Assembly: GCA_946480695.1 (NCBI GenBank) | Contig: CAMLKG010000049.1 | Location: 1 to 20,697 of the forward strand | DNA from: an uncultured Cellvibrio sp. | Lineage (GTDB): Bacteria > Pseudomonadota > Gammaproteobacteria > Pseudomonadales > Cellvibrionaceae | Length of the DNA stretch: 20,697 nucleotides | Reading direction: 5' to 3' | In this document: piece by piece, positions 6,001-14,085 of the stretch | Layout: each line of letters opens with the position of its first letter | Position numbering within the stretch: position 1 is the stretch's first letter | Notes under the pieces: model-generated | Told to the model about the DNA's origin: nothing | Database searches by the model: none | Seen by the model: only the letters and a program-made list of their open reading frames with translations | Program-made: the position numbers and the translations under genes

Positions 6001-8622
6001 ATGAAAATTATCCAACAAATTTCCCTGGCGGCATTTGCGCTGGCATTGGTTGCCTGCGGTGGTGACGATAATAACAATTCCAGTGGGAGTTCATCATCCA
6101 GCCTCAGCTCCCCTGTGCCTTCCAGTATGCAATCAAGTGCGGTTGAGGGCGCCTCATCTGCTGTTATATCCAGTGTGGCACTTTCCAGCTCTGTATCGTC
6201 TGGCTCATCGGCAGAATCTTCCATTGTGTCCTCGATTGCTTCATCTGTGGCAGCACCGCAAATCCTGTTAAATGAATTGCGTTCGGATGGCGGTGGCTAT
6301 GATTACATCGAACTTTATAACGCCGGTAATACCGATTACACCTTTGCCAGCGGTGAGTGGGCTGTTAATGACCTGAAAGGTTTTGAAGAGGATAAGGTTC
6401 CGGGTATTGCAATTCCCGGCGGCACGGTATTGCCGGCACGGGGCCATTTATTAATTGCCGTTGACCAGGGTGAAGTACCCTTCGGTGCACCGGCATCAAC
6501 CCTTGTGGGTGGCGCCAATGAATTTGGTTTGGGTAAAGGTGATACCGCCCTCCTGGTTTACAAAAATGCAATCATTGAACAAAAGAAATGGGATGATGGC
6601 ACCCACGTCAATACCCTGGGGCGTTTGCCGGACGGTGGTGAATGGCAGGTGCAAACCGAACCCCTGGAAGCAACACCCGGCGCAAGCAATAAATTACCTG
6701 CCGTGGTCACCCCGGCTGGGCCGACTGATATTGTTATTAATGAAATTGTGTCCAGTAGCCGCGCGGATATTAACTTTGATTACGTGGAAATTTATAACAA
6801 GGCTGACCAAGCCTATACCTTTGCCGCGGGTGAGTGGACCTTAACGGATACCGGCAATAAACCTATGCCGATTCCGGGCGATACAACAATTCCAGCCAAA
6901 GGGCACATTATTTTGCTGACCGATCTGGCAGTGGGTGCGAACTTGCCTGCGAATGCGCCGGCAAACGCAATCCTTAATGGCGGCGCCGAGACATTTGGTA
7001 TCGGCAAGAATGAAACCATCACACTGTTTTATAAAGGTGAACAACGCGATCAAATCAGTTACGGCGATTTCCATGTCAACGCCTTTGGCCGCTTGCCGGA
7101 CGGTGGTAACTGGATCGATTTGGCCGATGCAAGCAAACCGCAGTTATATGCATCACCGGCGTTAAAAAATTTCATGGCACCCGCATTGGATTTGACCGTA
7201 ACCACGTTGAATTTTTCCGCCTACAACAACGAAGAAGCCAACCTCGAAGCCAAGGGTTTCCGGGTATTCGGTTTAAATGCTGATTTGGCAAAAGATGTAG
7301 AACCTGAATATATCGCGGTCGCCGCGAATTCAAAAACGGCCTGGGTGAGTTTGCAGGAAAATAACGGGATCGCCCGTATCAACCTGGATGGTACACCTGC
7401 TATTACCGATATTTTTCCGCTGGGGTTTAAAGACTTTGGTGCGGCGGGCAACGAAATAGATCCAAGCGATAGGGATAGCACCGTCGCCTTTGCAAGCTAT
7501 CCCAATGTGTTCGGCATGTACCAGCCGGATGGAATTGCAACATTCAACGATGGCGGTATTGATTACCTGATTACCGCCAACGAAGGTGATGTGCGGGATT
7601 ACTACACTAACTTTGTGGAAGGTGTAAAAGTATCTGCTATTACGCTGGATGAATCGGATTTCCCCAATGCGGCCGATATGAAAAAGGATACCCAATTAGG
7701 TCGTCTGGTTGTTACACAATTTGCCCAATCAGCTACCGAAGAAACCCTGTATAGCCAATTGCTAAGCTTCGGTGCCCGTTCGTTCAGCATTTGGGATGGT
7801 ACCACCGGCGCGCAGGTGTACGATAGCGGTAAAGACCTTGAAGTGCAGGCGAACCTTGCAGGGGCTTATCCCGATGATCGCAGTGACGCCAAAGGCGTGG
7901 AACCGGAAAACCTTACTGTGGGTATGATTGGCAACAAACGCTTTGCGTTCATCGGCCTTGAACGTGCGGATGCGGTTGCGGTTTATGACATCACCGATAT
8001 AAGTAACATCCAATTCAAACAATTTTTAAAAACCACTGGCGATGATGCACCCGAAGGAATTTTGTTTGTTGGCGCGGCGGAGAGCCCGAATGGCAATGCG
8101 CTGTTGATTGTCTCCAACGAAGACAGTGGTAACGTTACTGTGTACCAAGGCAATACCGAGGGCGTATTCAGTTTCGCATCGCGGTTGGTATTGGAAGGTG
8201 GCGCCGCCGCTGCTGAAATCAGTGCTTACGATCCGCTGACCAAACGTTTGTTTGTGTTGAACAACGGAACATTGTTAGCCAATTCACGCATTGACGTCCT
8301 GGACCTTGCTGACCCCACCAAGGTGTCATTGCTGGCGACTATCGACCTCAGCCCTTACGGGGGCGGTATTAATAGTGTTGCGGTAAAAAATGGAAAATTG
8401 GCGGGCGCTTTACAAGCAGATGATAAAACGCAGCAAGGCACGGTGGTTGTGTTTGATACCGCGAGTTATGCATTATTGGGTATTGCGAAAGTAGGTGCCT
8501 TGCCGGATATGCTGACCTTCACCCCGGATGGAAAATTTATCCTGACAGCCGACGAAGGTGAAGCAAAGGATGATTATTCCTATGATCCGGTAGGTTCGGT
8601 CTCGATCATTGCATTACCTTGA
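6001..8622 (+). CDS. lipoprotein with two lamin-tail domains and a choice-of-anchor-I propeller
   Basis: An 873-residue surface or periplasmic lipoprotein. The start at 6001 has AGGAG 5 bases upstream and gives a lipoprotein signal with lipobox LVAC (Cys19); an in-frame ATG at 5917 would bury the signal. The residue after Cys is Gly, not the Asp that retains lipoproteins in the inner membrane, so the outer membrane is likely. Residues about 27-85 are a serine-rich linker typical of Cellvibrio secreted proteins. Two lamin-tail (LTD) domains follow, starting near residues 89 and 242 (LLNELRS and IVINEIVSS, each with YDYIELYNAG / FDYVEIYNKA). From about residue 405 the sequence matches the choice-of-anchor-I beta-propeller family (VEPEYIAV, AWVSLQENNGIA, YLITANEGDVRDY, FTPDGKFILTADEGEA), related to PhoX-type phosphatases and metal-binding propellers. 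Enzymatic activity is possible but not demonstrable here. A short leader hairpin (TTGCC 5964-5968, GGCAA 5974-5978) precedes it. Confidence 0.9.
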   Translation: MKIIQQISLAAFALALVACGGDDNNNSSGSSSSSLSSPVPSSMQSSAVEGASSAVISSVALSSSVSSGSSAESSIVSSIASSVAAPQILLNELRSDGGGYDYIELYNAGNTDYTFASGEWAVNDLKGFEEDKVPGIAIPGGTVLPARGHLLIAVDQGEVPFGAPASTLVGGANEFGLGKGDTALLVYKNAIIEQKKWDDGTHVNTLGRLPDGGEWQVQTEPLEATPGASNKLPAVVTPAGPTDIVINEIVSSSRADINFDYVEIYNKADQAYTFAAGEWTLTDTGNKPMPIPGDTTIPAKGHIILLTDLAVGANLPANAPANAILNGGAETFGIGKNETITLFYKGEQRDQISYGDFHVNAFGRLPDGGNWIDLADASKPQLYASPALKNFMAPALDLTVTTLNFSAYNNEEANLEAKGFRVFGLNADLAKDVEPEYIAVAANSKTAWVSLQENNGIARINLDGTPAITDIFPLGFKDFGAAGNEIDPSDRDSTVAFASYPNVFGMYQPDGIATFNDGGIDYLITANEGDVRDYYTNFVEGVKVSAITLDESDFPNAADMKKDTQLGRLVVTQFAQSATEETLYSQLLSFGARSFSIWDGTTGAQVYDSGKDLEVQANLAGAYPDDRSDAKGVEPENLTVGMIGNKRFAFIGLERADAVAVYDITDISNIQFKQFLKTTGDDAPEGILFVGAAESPNGNALLIVSNEDSGNVTVYQGNTEGVFSFASRLVLEGGAAAAEISAYDPLTKRLFVLNNGTLLANSRIDVLDLADPTKVSLLATIDLSPYGGGINSVAVKNGKLAGALQADDKTQQGTVVVFDTASYALLGIAKVGALPDMLTFTPDGKFILTADEGEAKDDYSYDPVGSVSIIALP

Positions 8623-8635
8623 TGAATACATGGCC

Positions 8636-8674
8636 AAAGGTCCGCACAATTGTGTGCGGACCTTTTGCTTTTTT
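8636..8674 (+). terminator. intrinsic terminator of the lipoprotein gene
   Basis: A perfect 13-bp stem, AAAGGTCCGCACA (8636-8648) with TGTGCGGACCTTT (8653-8665), has a 4-nt loop and a T-run at 8669-8674. It lies 13 bases after the stop codon. Confidence 0.92.
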
Positions 8675-8690
8675 AGGGAAATAAAAATAA

Positions 8691-9377
8691 TTATTGAATG
8701 TCATCATCATTGATGCCGTTTAAATCCATAAGCGCGACAACCTGTTTTTCCAAGCGGTTAATACGTGATTCCAGCATCAGGATTTTTTCTTCCAGCTCCG
8801 CGCGGCTTTCACCGCCGGAGGGTTTGCTGGCAAGTTGAGCGGCAATTGCATTTAAATCCGGCTGGCCGCATAACAAATGGGTATAGCGATCTTCACGCTG
8901 GCCCACTTGCCGCGGAATATGTATTACCAGGGGTTTGGTCTTGGCACACAGGGTTTGCAGTTTTTCTTCCAATGCTTGCGGAGATCCGAAATCAAACATG
9001 CGCTGGGTGCGCGTAAAAATCTCCGCCACAGTTTGTGTGCTGCGCAATAACAAGACAGTCAGTATTGCCTGGGTTGCCTTATCGACACTGAGCACACGGG
9101 TTAAACGTTGATCGTAACGGGCGGCACGCGCGCCATAGTCAACAGCGATTAATTGGCGCTCTTGCAATTCACTTACGCAACGTTGCAGTGGGCCCGAATC
9201 ATAATTGGTCACCGGTTCCCGGCTGGTTTTTTGGTTGCAAGCCAATTGCAGGCTATTCAGGGTCAATGGGTACTGGTCGGGGGTGGTCAGTTGCTTTTCC
9301 ATCAGCGCCCCCAATACCCGTGCTTCCATCGCATTCAATAAGGCAGTTTCTTCGGGGTGGTTTTCCGGTGTTTCCAT
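8691..9377 (-). CDS. yceH: YceH family protein (DUF480)
   Basis: A 228-residue protein of the YceH/UPF0502 family, predicted to contain tandem winged-helix domains. Diagnostic segments are EARVLGALMEKQLTTPDQYPL near the N-terminus, then LACNQKTSREPV and LLLRSTQTVAEIFTR. The C-terminus forms a short coiled coil (EEKILMLESRINRLEKQV) and ends in an acidic tail. The start at 9377 is preferred because GGAG stands 8 bases upstream and the family usually begins shortly before the ARVLG block; 19 more in-frame codons extend to 9434 but have no ribosome site. The gene stands alone, convergent with the lipoprotein gene. Cellular role unknown. Confidence 0.92.
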   Translation of the reverse strand: METPENHPEETALLNAMEARVLGALMEKQLTTPDQYPLTLNSLQLACNQKTSREPVTNYDSGPLQRCVSELQERQLIAVDYGARAARYDQRLTRVLSVDKATQAILTVLLLRSTQTVAEIFTRTQRMFDFGSPQALEEKLQTLCAKTKPLVIHIPRQVGQREDRYTHLLCGQPDLNAIAAQLASKPSGGESRAELEEKILMLESRINRLEKQVVALMDLNGINDDDIQ

Positions 9378-9559
9378 AAATTTACTCCAGGAATGGGTTG
9401 GGCTCACTCTACGCTCCCCCCAACTAAATTTCATCTTATGTTTTTGTGGCGTGCGTATAAGGCCCGTTGGGAATAAAGCCGCTCGTTAACGGTGCCGAGG
9501 GCTACAGAATAAAAGCCGGGGTATAAAAAATAATTTCAAATCATTGAGGTTGTAGCGAA

Positions 9560-10093
9560 TCAGGCATCTTGCGCGGCGGAAAAATCTTTTGCTTCATGAC
9601 AAATAACTTCTTCCACCAACTGTTCCAGGTTTTTTCCGGTGCAATCAATCACTATATCCGCATAACGCAGATAAAGTGGGCGCCGCTCCGCATAGACATC
9701 CGCGAAAGTCTGTTGCGGTGCGCGTGCAATGCCCCTGCTATTCATATCATTAATACGTTGTTCCAATTCGCCGATCATTACATCCAAAAAGATAATTGGC
9801 CCAAATTGTTTTAAGTGTTGCATAGCTTGGGGGCTGTAGACAGCGCTGCCGCCGGTGGCGATGACATGGTTGGGGTAGTGGGCATTTAACAGGACTTTTT
9901 CCTCTTGCTCGCGCAGGGCCATATAACCTTGTTGATGCAGAATATCCTGTAGGGTTTTGCGATGTTCCAATTGGATAAGCAAGTCTGTATCCACAAAATC
10001 TTTAGCCAGGTGTTTGGCAAGCAGCAACCCCAGGGTGCTTTTTCCTGCACCGGGCATACCGATAAGGATCAGGCTTTGGTGATAGGGATTCAT
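9560..10093 (-). CDS. shikimate kinase
   Basis: A 177-residue cytoplasmic P-loop kinase that phosphorylates shikimate with ATP in the aromatic amino acid pathway. The Walker A motif GMPGAGKST begins near residue 12, the DTD motif of the shikimate/Mg site is at residues 36-38, and ATGGSAVYS corresponds to the glycine-rich shikimate-binding segment (GGS instead of the usual GGG). The lid arginine segment SRGIARAP and the RRPLYLRYAD block complete the family pattern. Length is normal. It lies outside the usual pil-aroK-aroB neighbourhood, so it may be a second isozyme like AroL, or a relative with another small-molecule substrate. The start has GGAG about 8 bases upstream. A long inverted repeat separates it from the FMN reductase gene upstream. 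Confidence 0.85.
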   Translation of the reverse strand: MNPYHQSLILIGMPGAGKSTLGLLLAKHLAKDFVDTDLLIQLEHRKTLQDILHQQGYMALREQEEKVLLNAHYPNHVIATGGSAVYSPQAMQHLKQFGPIIFLDVMIGELEQRINDMNSRGIARAPQQTFADVYAERRPLYLRYADIVIDCTGKNLEQLVEEVICHEAKDFSAAQDA

Positions 10094-10136
10094 TTTCTAA
10101 TCTCCGCAATTGGAGGAAAAACTGATAAGCCACACG

Positions 10137-10186
10137 GTTACTGTTCCATTACCGGCGGATACCCTTTGGTAACGGAACAGCGTAAC
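10137..10186 (-). repeat. long imperfect inverted repeat between two minus-strand genes
   Basis: GTTACTGTTCCATTACC (10137-10153) is complementary to 10168-10186 except for a 2-nt bulge (GC at 10180-10181) and one A/C position. In minus-strand RNA that odd position becomes a G-U pair, giving a 17-bp stem with a 14-nt loop. This suggests it acts as RNA in the direction of the flanking genes. It starts 3 bases past the stop of the FMN reductase gene. There is no T-run, so it is more likely a processing, stability or attenuation hairpin, or a REP-like element, than a standard terminator. Confidence 0.65.
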
Positions 10187-10189
10187 GCG

Positions 10190-10729
10190 CTATTTCTTCA
10201 GTTGCTTGGCCCATTCAACCAACGCGACCAGTTGATTATTGATGTTACCCTGGATTTTTTCATCCACAAGGTTGCCATCCGCATCAAAAGAATTGGTAAA
10301 CGCGTTGGCGAAGACTTCCGGCCTGTTCAACGGGAATAAATTGAGATACACGCATATCTGGCGCAGATGGTATTGCGCCCTTGACGTACCCATGCCGCCC
10401 CCGGCGCCCATGATGGCTACTGCCTTGCCATTCAGCAATTTATTATCGGGTTCACGCGATGCCCAATCCAGGGCATTTTTTAACGCAGGGGCAACGGAAT
10501 AATTGTATTCGGGGCAACCAAAAATTAATGCATCGGCGGCCTCTATTTGTTGCAGCAATTGAACAACGGCGGCCGGTTTTTCAGTAATGTCCGCGTTATA
10601 GAATGGCATAGCGGACAAATCGGCAATTGTGATGCTGCTTCCTTCGGGGGCATGGGCTTGGGCATAACGTAACAATCCCATATTGGTGGATTTTTTTCGC
10701 AGGCTGCCGCAAATAGCAAGGATATTCAT
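10190..10729 (-). CDS. NADPH-dependent FMN reductase
   Basis: A 179-residue flavodoxin-like protein of the NADPH-dependent FMN reductase family (ChrR/azoreductase/quinone reductase type). The phosphate-binding loop near the N-terminus is GSLRKKSTN (from residue 8), the flavin-contacting block is FGCPEYNYSVAPALKNALDW, and MGAGGGMGTSRAQYHLRQI is the family's helix-start segment. These enzymes reduce FMN, quinones, azo dyes or chromate in the cytosol using NAD(P)H; the true substrate is unclear. ACGGAG about 5 bases before the ATG supports the start. The exported RidA-like gene ends 40 bases upstream in the same direction, so the two may be cotranscribed. Confidence 0.92.
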   Translation of the reverse strand: MNILAICGSLRKKSTNMGLLRYAQAHAPEGSSITIADLSAMPFYNADITEKPAAVVQLLQQIEAADALIFGCPEYNYSVAPALKNALDWASREPDNKLLNGKAVAIMGAGGGMGTSRAQYHLRQICVYLNLFPLNRPEVFANAFTNSFDADGNLVDEKIQGNINNQLVALVEWAKQLKK

Positions 10730-10769
10730 GGGGTACTCCGTTATTAAAGTAGGACGCTATTAGCTTCAG

Positions 10770-11195
10770 CTATTTGCGTTGAACAATCAATTCAACTTCC
10801 AACAAATGTGCAGGATCATAGAGCCTGCTGACCTGTACCCAGGTTGCAGCGGGATACTTGCCGGAATTGAAAAAGGTTTTACGCGCAGGAATGGCCTTTT
10901 TCAGCGCTTCGATATCCGTGGTGAACAGGGTTTCCTTAATGATGTGATTGGTGCCAAGATTAAATTTCTTCAATATCCCATGGACGGTGGTGTAACACGC
11001 CTTTACTGCTTCTTCCATGTCTTTTCCTGAACAGGTAACACCTGAAATATAGAGTTTGTCGTTAATTTCTACCACGCCGCTGTAACCTATATCGCGTTCC
11101 CACCCACCTAATTCGTGGCGTTTTATAGAATTATCCTCAGCGCCAATGCCCGGCGCGGAACATACCAGGGCTGCTATTAATATCAAAGTACGCAT
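10770..11195 (-). CDS. exported RidA-like (YjgF/UK114) protein lacking the catalytic arginine
   Basis: A 141-residue protein with a signal peptide (hydrophobic LILIAALVC, cleavage near GIGA) in front of a RidA domain. The domain is recognised from LYISGVTCSG, AVKACYTTVHGILKKFN, ETLFTTDIEAL and the closing YPAATWVQVSRLYDPAHLLEVELIVQR. In RidA the segment aligned to PAATW reads PARS, and that Arg (Arg105 of E. coli RidA) is needed for enamine/imine deamination; here it is Ala. Classical deaminase activity is therefore unlikely, as in the Rid4-Rid7 type subfamilies. Export is also unusual for a family known mainly as cytosolic. GAGGA stands about 5 bases before the start. It probably precedes the FMN reductase in one transcript. 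Confidence 0.88.
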   Translation of the reverse strand: MRTLILIAALVCSAPGIGAEDNSIKRHELGGWERDIGYSGVVEINDKLYISGVTCSGKDMEEAVKACYTTVHGILKKFNLGTNHIIKETLFTTDIEALKKAIPARKTFFNSGKYPAATWVQVSRLYDPAHLLEVELIVQRK

Positions 11196-11332
11196 GTTGT
11201 CCTCATTGTTATTGGTGTAAAAAAGGTGAGTTTATGCCAAGGTCGTTAATAAATAACGAAAGCTTTTGTTAATAAGGCGCGAGAAGGGTAAATAAAATTT
11301 GTTATCCAATGGGTATTGGAAATGACTGCCGG

Positions 11333-11359
11333 AAAACGCGCGAACTTGTCGCGCGTTTT
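11333..11359 (-). terminator. terminator-like hairpin downstream of the small membrane protein gene
   Basis: AAAACGCGCGA (11333-11343) pairs perfectly with TCGCGCGTTTT (11349-11359) around a 5-nt loop. The GC-rich core is flanked by A on the left and T on the right, so both strands have a T-tract ending the stem. It lies 41 bases past the stop of the minus-strand gene at 11400 and is most likely its terminator. Confidence 0.75.
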
Positions 11360-11399
11360 TGTTGTACAAATCCAGAAAACAGTGCCTCGGGGCTTGGGT

Positions 11400-11615
11400 T
11401 TAGCGACGTGATTTTTTGTTTTTATGGTTTACTTTCCCGGCTTTGGCTGGTGTCTGTTTAGCCAGCATTAGCTGGAAACCCCCAAAAACTATCGCCATTA
11501 AACCCAATAACGCAGAGAAGACATAAGCGCCGCCGTCGGCGGTAAAATAAAGCCCGATAATTAGCAGCAGGCCGAACAAGATAAAACCATAACCCAGTTT
11601 TTGTTGTAATTGCAT
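11400..11615 (-). CDS. small two-helix membrane protein
   Basis: A 71-residue protein with two predicted membrane helices (YGFILFGLLLIIGLYF and VFSALLGLMAIVFGGFQLML) and a strongly basic C-terminal tail (KAGKVNHKNKKSRR). The start at 11615 has AAGGTGA about 5 bases upstream; an upstream in-frame ATG at 11669 would add 18 polar residues without a ribosome site. The positive tail suggests a cytoplasmic C-terminus. I do not recognise a named family. It is divergent from the lipid A acyltransferase gene. Confidence 0.7.
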   Translation of the reverse strand: MQLQQKLGYGFILFGLLLIIGLYFTADGGAYVFSALLGLMAIVFGGFQLMLAKQTPAKAGKVNHKNKKSRR

Positions 11616-11733
11616 AGAGTCACCTTGGCAGTGCGGGGATGAGCGGAAATATCGTTTGAAGCAATTCATTATCGTCGCTGATTATCTGCATGCCGTACCT
11701 CGCGCGCAAGCCCCTGGAAGGAGGAGGATTGGC

Positions 11734-11763
11734 TTGGGTAGATGTCTCCTTGCAAGTTATAAT
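11734..11763 (+). promoter_or_regulatory. candidate sigma-70 promoter of the lpxL-like gene
   Basis: A perfect TATAAT at 11758-11763 is preceded by TTGGGT at 11734-11739 with an 18-base spacer. Transcription would start near 11770, about 47 bases before the TTG start at 11817. Confidence 0.5.
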
Positions 11764-11816
11764 CGCCATCCCGCTGTTGGTTCCGGCGCCGTTGCGCCTT
11801 TGAGTGAGATTCTCTT

Positions 11817-12773
11817 TTGGATAAGTCTAGATCCCCCCGGTTTCAGTACGGCTTCTTGAAACCACGTTTCTGGCCAACCTGGCTCGCGCTGGGCTTTTTT
11901 TGGGTCATTGCGCAATTACCGGTGCCTGTTAACCAGGTAATCGGCCGTTTTTTAGGCTTCCTGCTTTATCACCTTGCGCGTTCCCGCAAACGCTATGCAG
12001 AAATTAACATCGCCTTATGTTTCCCCGAACTGGACGCCCAGGCCCAGGCGAAAATGGTGCGAGGGGTTATTACCTCCTGCGGATTAAGTATTTCCGAGAC
12101 GGCCATGGGGTTGTGGGGCCAGGAAAATAAAATGCGCAACCGTTACCGCATTGCCGGGCTGGAACACATTGAGAAAGCCCGCGCGGAAGGTAAAGGCGTT
12201 TTGTTGTGCGGCAGCCATTTAACGACAATTGATATCAGCGGCCGCATCATGGCCTACCATATAGTGGCTGACGTACTTTATCGCCCCGATCCCAATCCCC
12301 TGATGTCATATGCGATTGCCAGCGCCCGCAATCGGGTGAACGACAATGCAATCCATCGCAATGACACTCGCCAATTAATTAAAAACCTGCGCGCCGGCCA
12401 CATTGTGTGGTATGCACCGGACCAGGATTACGGTCCCGCACACAGTATTTTTGCGCCGTTTTTCGGTGTGCCGGCGGCAACGGTGGTAGCCACGTCGCGC
12501 ATTGCCAAAATGTCGGGTTGCGCGGTGATCCCGTTTTTTTGTTTTCGTGAGCCGCATGGTCGTTATCGTATTGAAATCCAGCCCGCACTGGAAAACTTTC
12601 CCAGTGGCGATGACCTTGCTGATGCGACACGAATCAATAAAATTATTGAAAACGCAATTCGCCAGGCTCCAGACCAATACCTTTGGGTGCATCGCCGTTT
12701 TAAAACGCGGCCGGAGGGGGAGCAGAGTTTTTACCCACCCAAGAAAAAACGCAAAGCGCGACCACAAGCTTGA
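11817..12773 (+). CDS. lipid A late acyltransferase, LpxL/LpxP type
   Basis: A 318-residue inner-membrane enzyme that transfers a secondary acyl chain from acyl-ACP to the Kdo2-lipid A precursor. One N-terminal hydrophobic segment (WLALGFFWVIAQL) anchors it. The acyltransferase HX4D motif is His134-Asp139 in GSHLTTIDISGR. The downstream blocks YRPDPNPLM, WYAPDQDYGP and FAPFFGVPAATV are characteristic of the LpxL/LpxP/LpxM family, and YLWVHRRFKTRP is the typical C-terminal block. The frame has no early ATG: translation starts at TTG, with a weak GAG-containing ribosome site 8 bases upstream. This may keep expression low. The C-terminus is very basic (PPKKKRKARP). Chain specificity (laurate, palmitoleate or other) cannot be read from sequence. 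moeA follows after 44 bases. Confidence 0.92.
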   Translation: MDKSRSPRFQYGFLKPRFWPTWLALGFFWVIAQLPVPVNQVIGRFLGFLLYHLARSRKRYAEINIALCFPELDAQAQAKMVRGVITSCGLSISETAMGLWGQENKMRNRYRIAGLEHIEKARAEGKGVLLCGSHLTTIDISGRIMAYHIVADVLYRPDPNPLMSYAIASARNRVNDNAIHRNDTRQLIKNLRAGHIVWYAPDQDYGPAHSIFAPFFGVPAATVVATSRIAKMSGCAVIPFFCFREPHGRYRIEIQPALENFPSGDDLADATRINKIIENAIRQAPDQYLWVHRRFKTRPEGEQSFYPPKKKRKARPQA

Positions 12774-12817
12774 TTGTTAACAACGTTAAATAAGACTCAA
12801 TAAAAAGGGCGTTAATA

Positions 12818-14059
12818 ATGGATGAATGTGTTCAACCCGGTTTGCTGCCCTTGCATGAGGCTATGGTCCGAATTATCGATGCGCTGCAACCCGTGCGTGC
12901 GACAGAAACGCTGGCCTTGGCGGATTGCCTTGATCGTGTGTTGGCGGAAAATATAATTGCCCCGATTAACGTTCCCGGCGGTGACAATTCGGCAATGGAC
13001 GGCTATGCCGTGCGACACCAGGATTGCAATGTGGAGCTAAGCTTAATCGGGGAATCATTGGCGGGCCATCCCTATAGTGGTGAGCTTGCTGATGGGCAGG
13101 CGGTGCGCATCATGACGGGTGCCTTGTTACCGGCGGGTGCGGATGTTGTGGTGATGCAGGAAAATGTCACGCGCGTTGGTAATAAAATCCGCATCGATAA
13201 ATTACCGGAAAAGGGCGAGAATATTCGCCGTGCCGGTGAGGATATCGAAAAGCATACCGCCGTGTTGCCAGTGGGACATTTATTGTCAGCATTGGATATA
13301 GGGTTGCTTGCTTCGCTGGGTATTTACCGTATCAATGTTTTCCAGCGGGTTAAAGTTGCGTTACTAACCACTGGCGACGAATTGCTGCCGGCCGGTGCCG
13401 AATACCAAGCCGGAAAAATCTATGACAGCAATCGCCCTTTATTAACTGCCTTGTTAAAACGCTTGCCAGTGGAGCTGATGGATGCAGGAATTATTGCGGA
13501 TGAGCCGGCAGCACTGCGCGCCGCATTTTTATCAGCGCAAAATGTTGCTGACCTTGTGATTTCTACCGGCGGTGTATCTGTGGGGGATGCGGATTACACC
13601 AGGGAAATATTGACTGAACTTGGTGAAATCAATTTTTGGAAAATTGCGATGAAACCCGGCAAACCTTTTGCGTTTGGAATCCTGGGAAAAAATTCACGTA
13701 AAAATGATTGCTGGTTTTGCGGCTTGCCGGGGAATCCGGTTTCAACGGCGGCGACCTATCACCAGTTGGTGGTTCCCGCGCTGCGGTATCTTGCGGGGGA
13801 GAAGCCTGCCGAACCTTTGGTAATAACAGCGGTCGCAACCAAAGCGTTAAAAAAACAGCCGGGCCGTATGGATTTCCAACGCGGCATTTTCAGCTGCGTT
13901 AATAACGTTAATCTTGTCGAAAGCGCAGGTTCCCAAAGTTCCGGTGTGTTAAGCAGCATGAATAAAGCTAACTGTTATATTCGACTGGAAGCCGGGCGTG
14001 GTCCGGTGGCCGCGGGCGAAACGGTAGATGTTATTTTGTTTGATCGGTTTATTCGTTAA
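12818..14059 (+). CDS. moeA: molybdopterin molybdotransferase MoeA
   Basis: A 413-residue cytoplasmic enzyme that inserts molybdate into adenylylated molybdopterin in molybdenum cofactor synthesis. Conserved blocks are all present: PGGDNSAMDGYAV (residues about 53-65), IMTGALLPAGADVVVMQE, ENIRRAGEDI, LLTTGDELLPAG, STGGVSVGDADY, KIAMKPGKPFAFG and CGLPGNPVS. Length is normal. It lies 44 bases downstream of the lipid A acyltransferase and 26 bases upstream of the metallopeptidase on the same strand, so the three may be partly cotranscribed, although their functions are unrelated. No other moa/mob/mod gene is in the window. The ribosome site (AAGGG, distant) is weak. Confidence 0.96.
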   Translation: MDECVQPGLLPLHEAMVRIIDALQPVRATETLALADCLDRVLAENIIAPINVPGGDNSAMDGYAVRHQDCNVELSLIGESLAGHPYSGELADGQAVRIMTGALLPAGADVVVMQENVTRVGNKIRIDKLPEKGENIRRAGEDIEKHTAVLPVGHLLSALDIGLLASLGIYRINVFQRVKVALLTTGDELLPAGAEYQAGKIYDSNRPLLTALLKRLPVELMDAGIIADEPAALRAAFLSAQNVADLVISTGGVSVGDADYTREILTELGEINFWKIAMKPGKPFAFGILGKNSRKNDCWFCGLPGNPVSTAATYHQLVVPALRYLAGEKPAEPLVITAVATKALKKQPGRMDFQRGIFSCVNNVNLVESAGSQSSGVLSSMNKANCYIRLEAGRGPVAAGETVDVILFDRFIR

Positions 14060-14085
14060 CACTTCCTTCAGGTGAGGACCGTTGT

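Noticed and set aside
6080..6250. Repetitive TCC/TCA-rich stretch that looks like a microsatellite
   Set aside because: It encodes the serine-rich linker of the lipoprotein with mixed codons, not a uniform DNA repeat.
8697..8715. Short ATC/ATT triplet run at the yceH end
   Set aside because: It encodes the acidic C-terminus of YceH (DDD); too short to be a repeat element.
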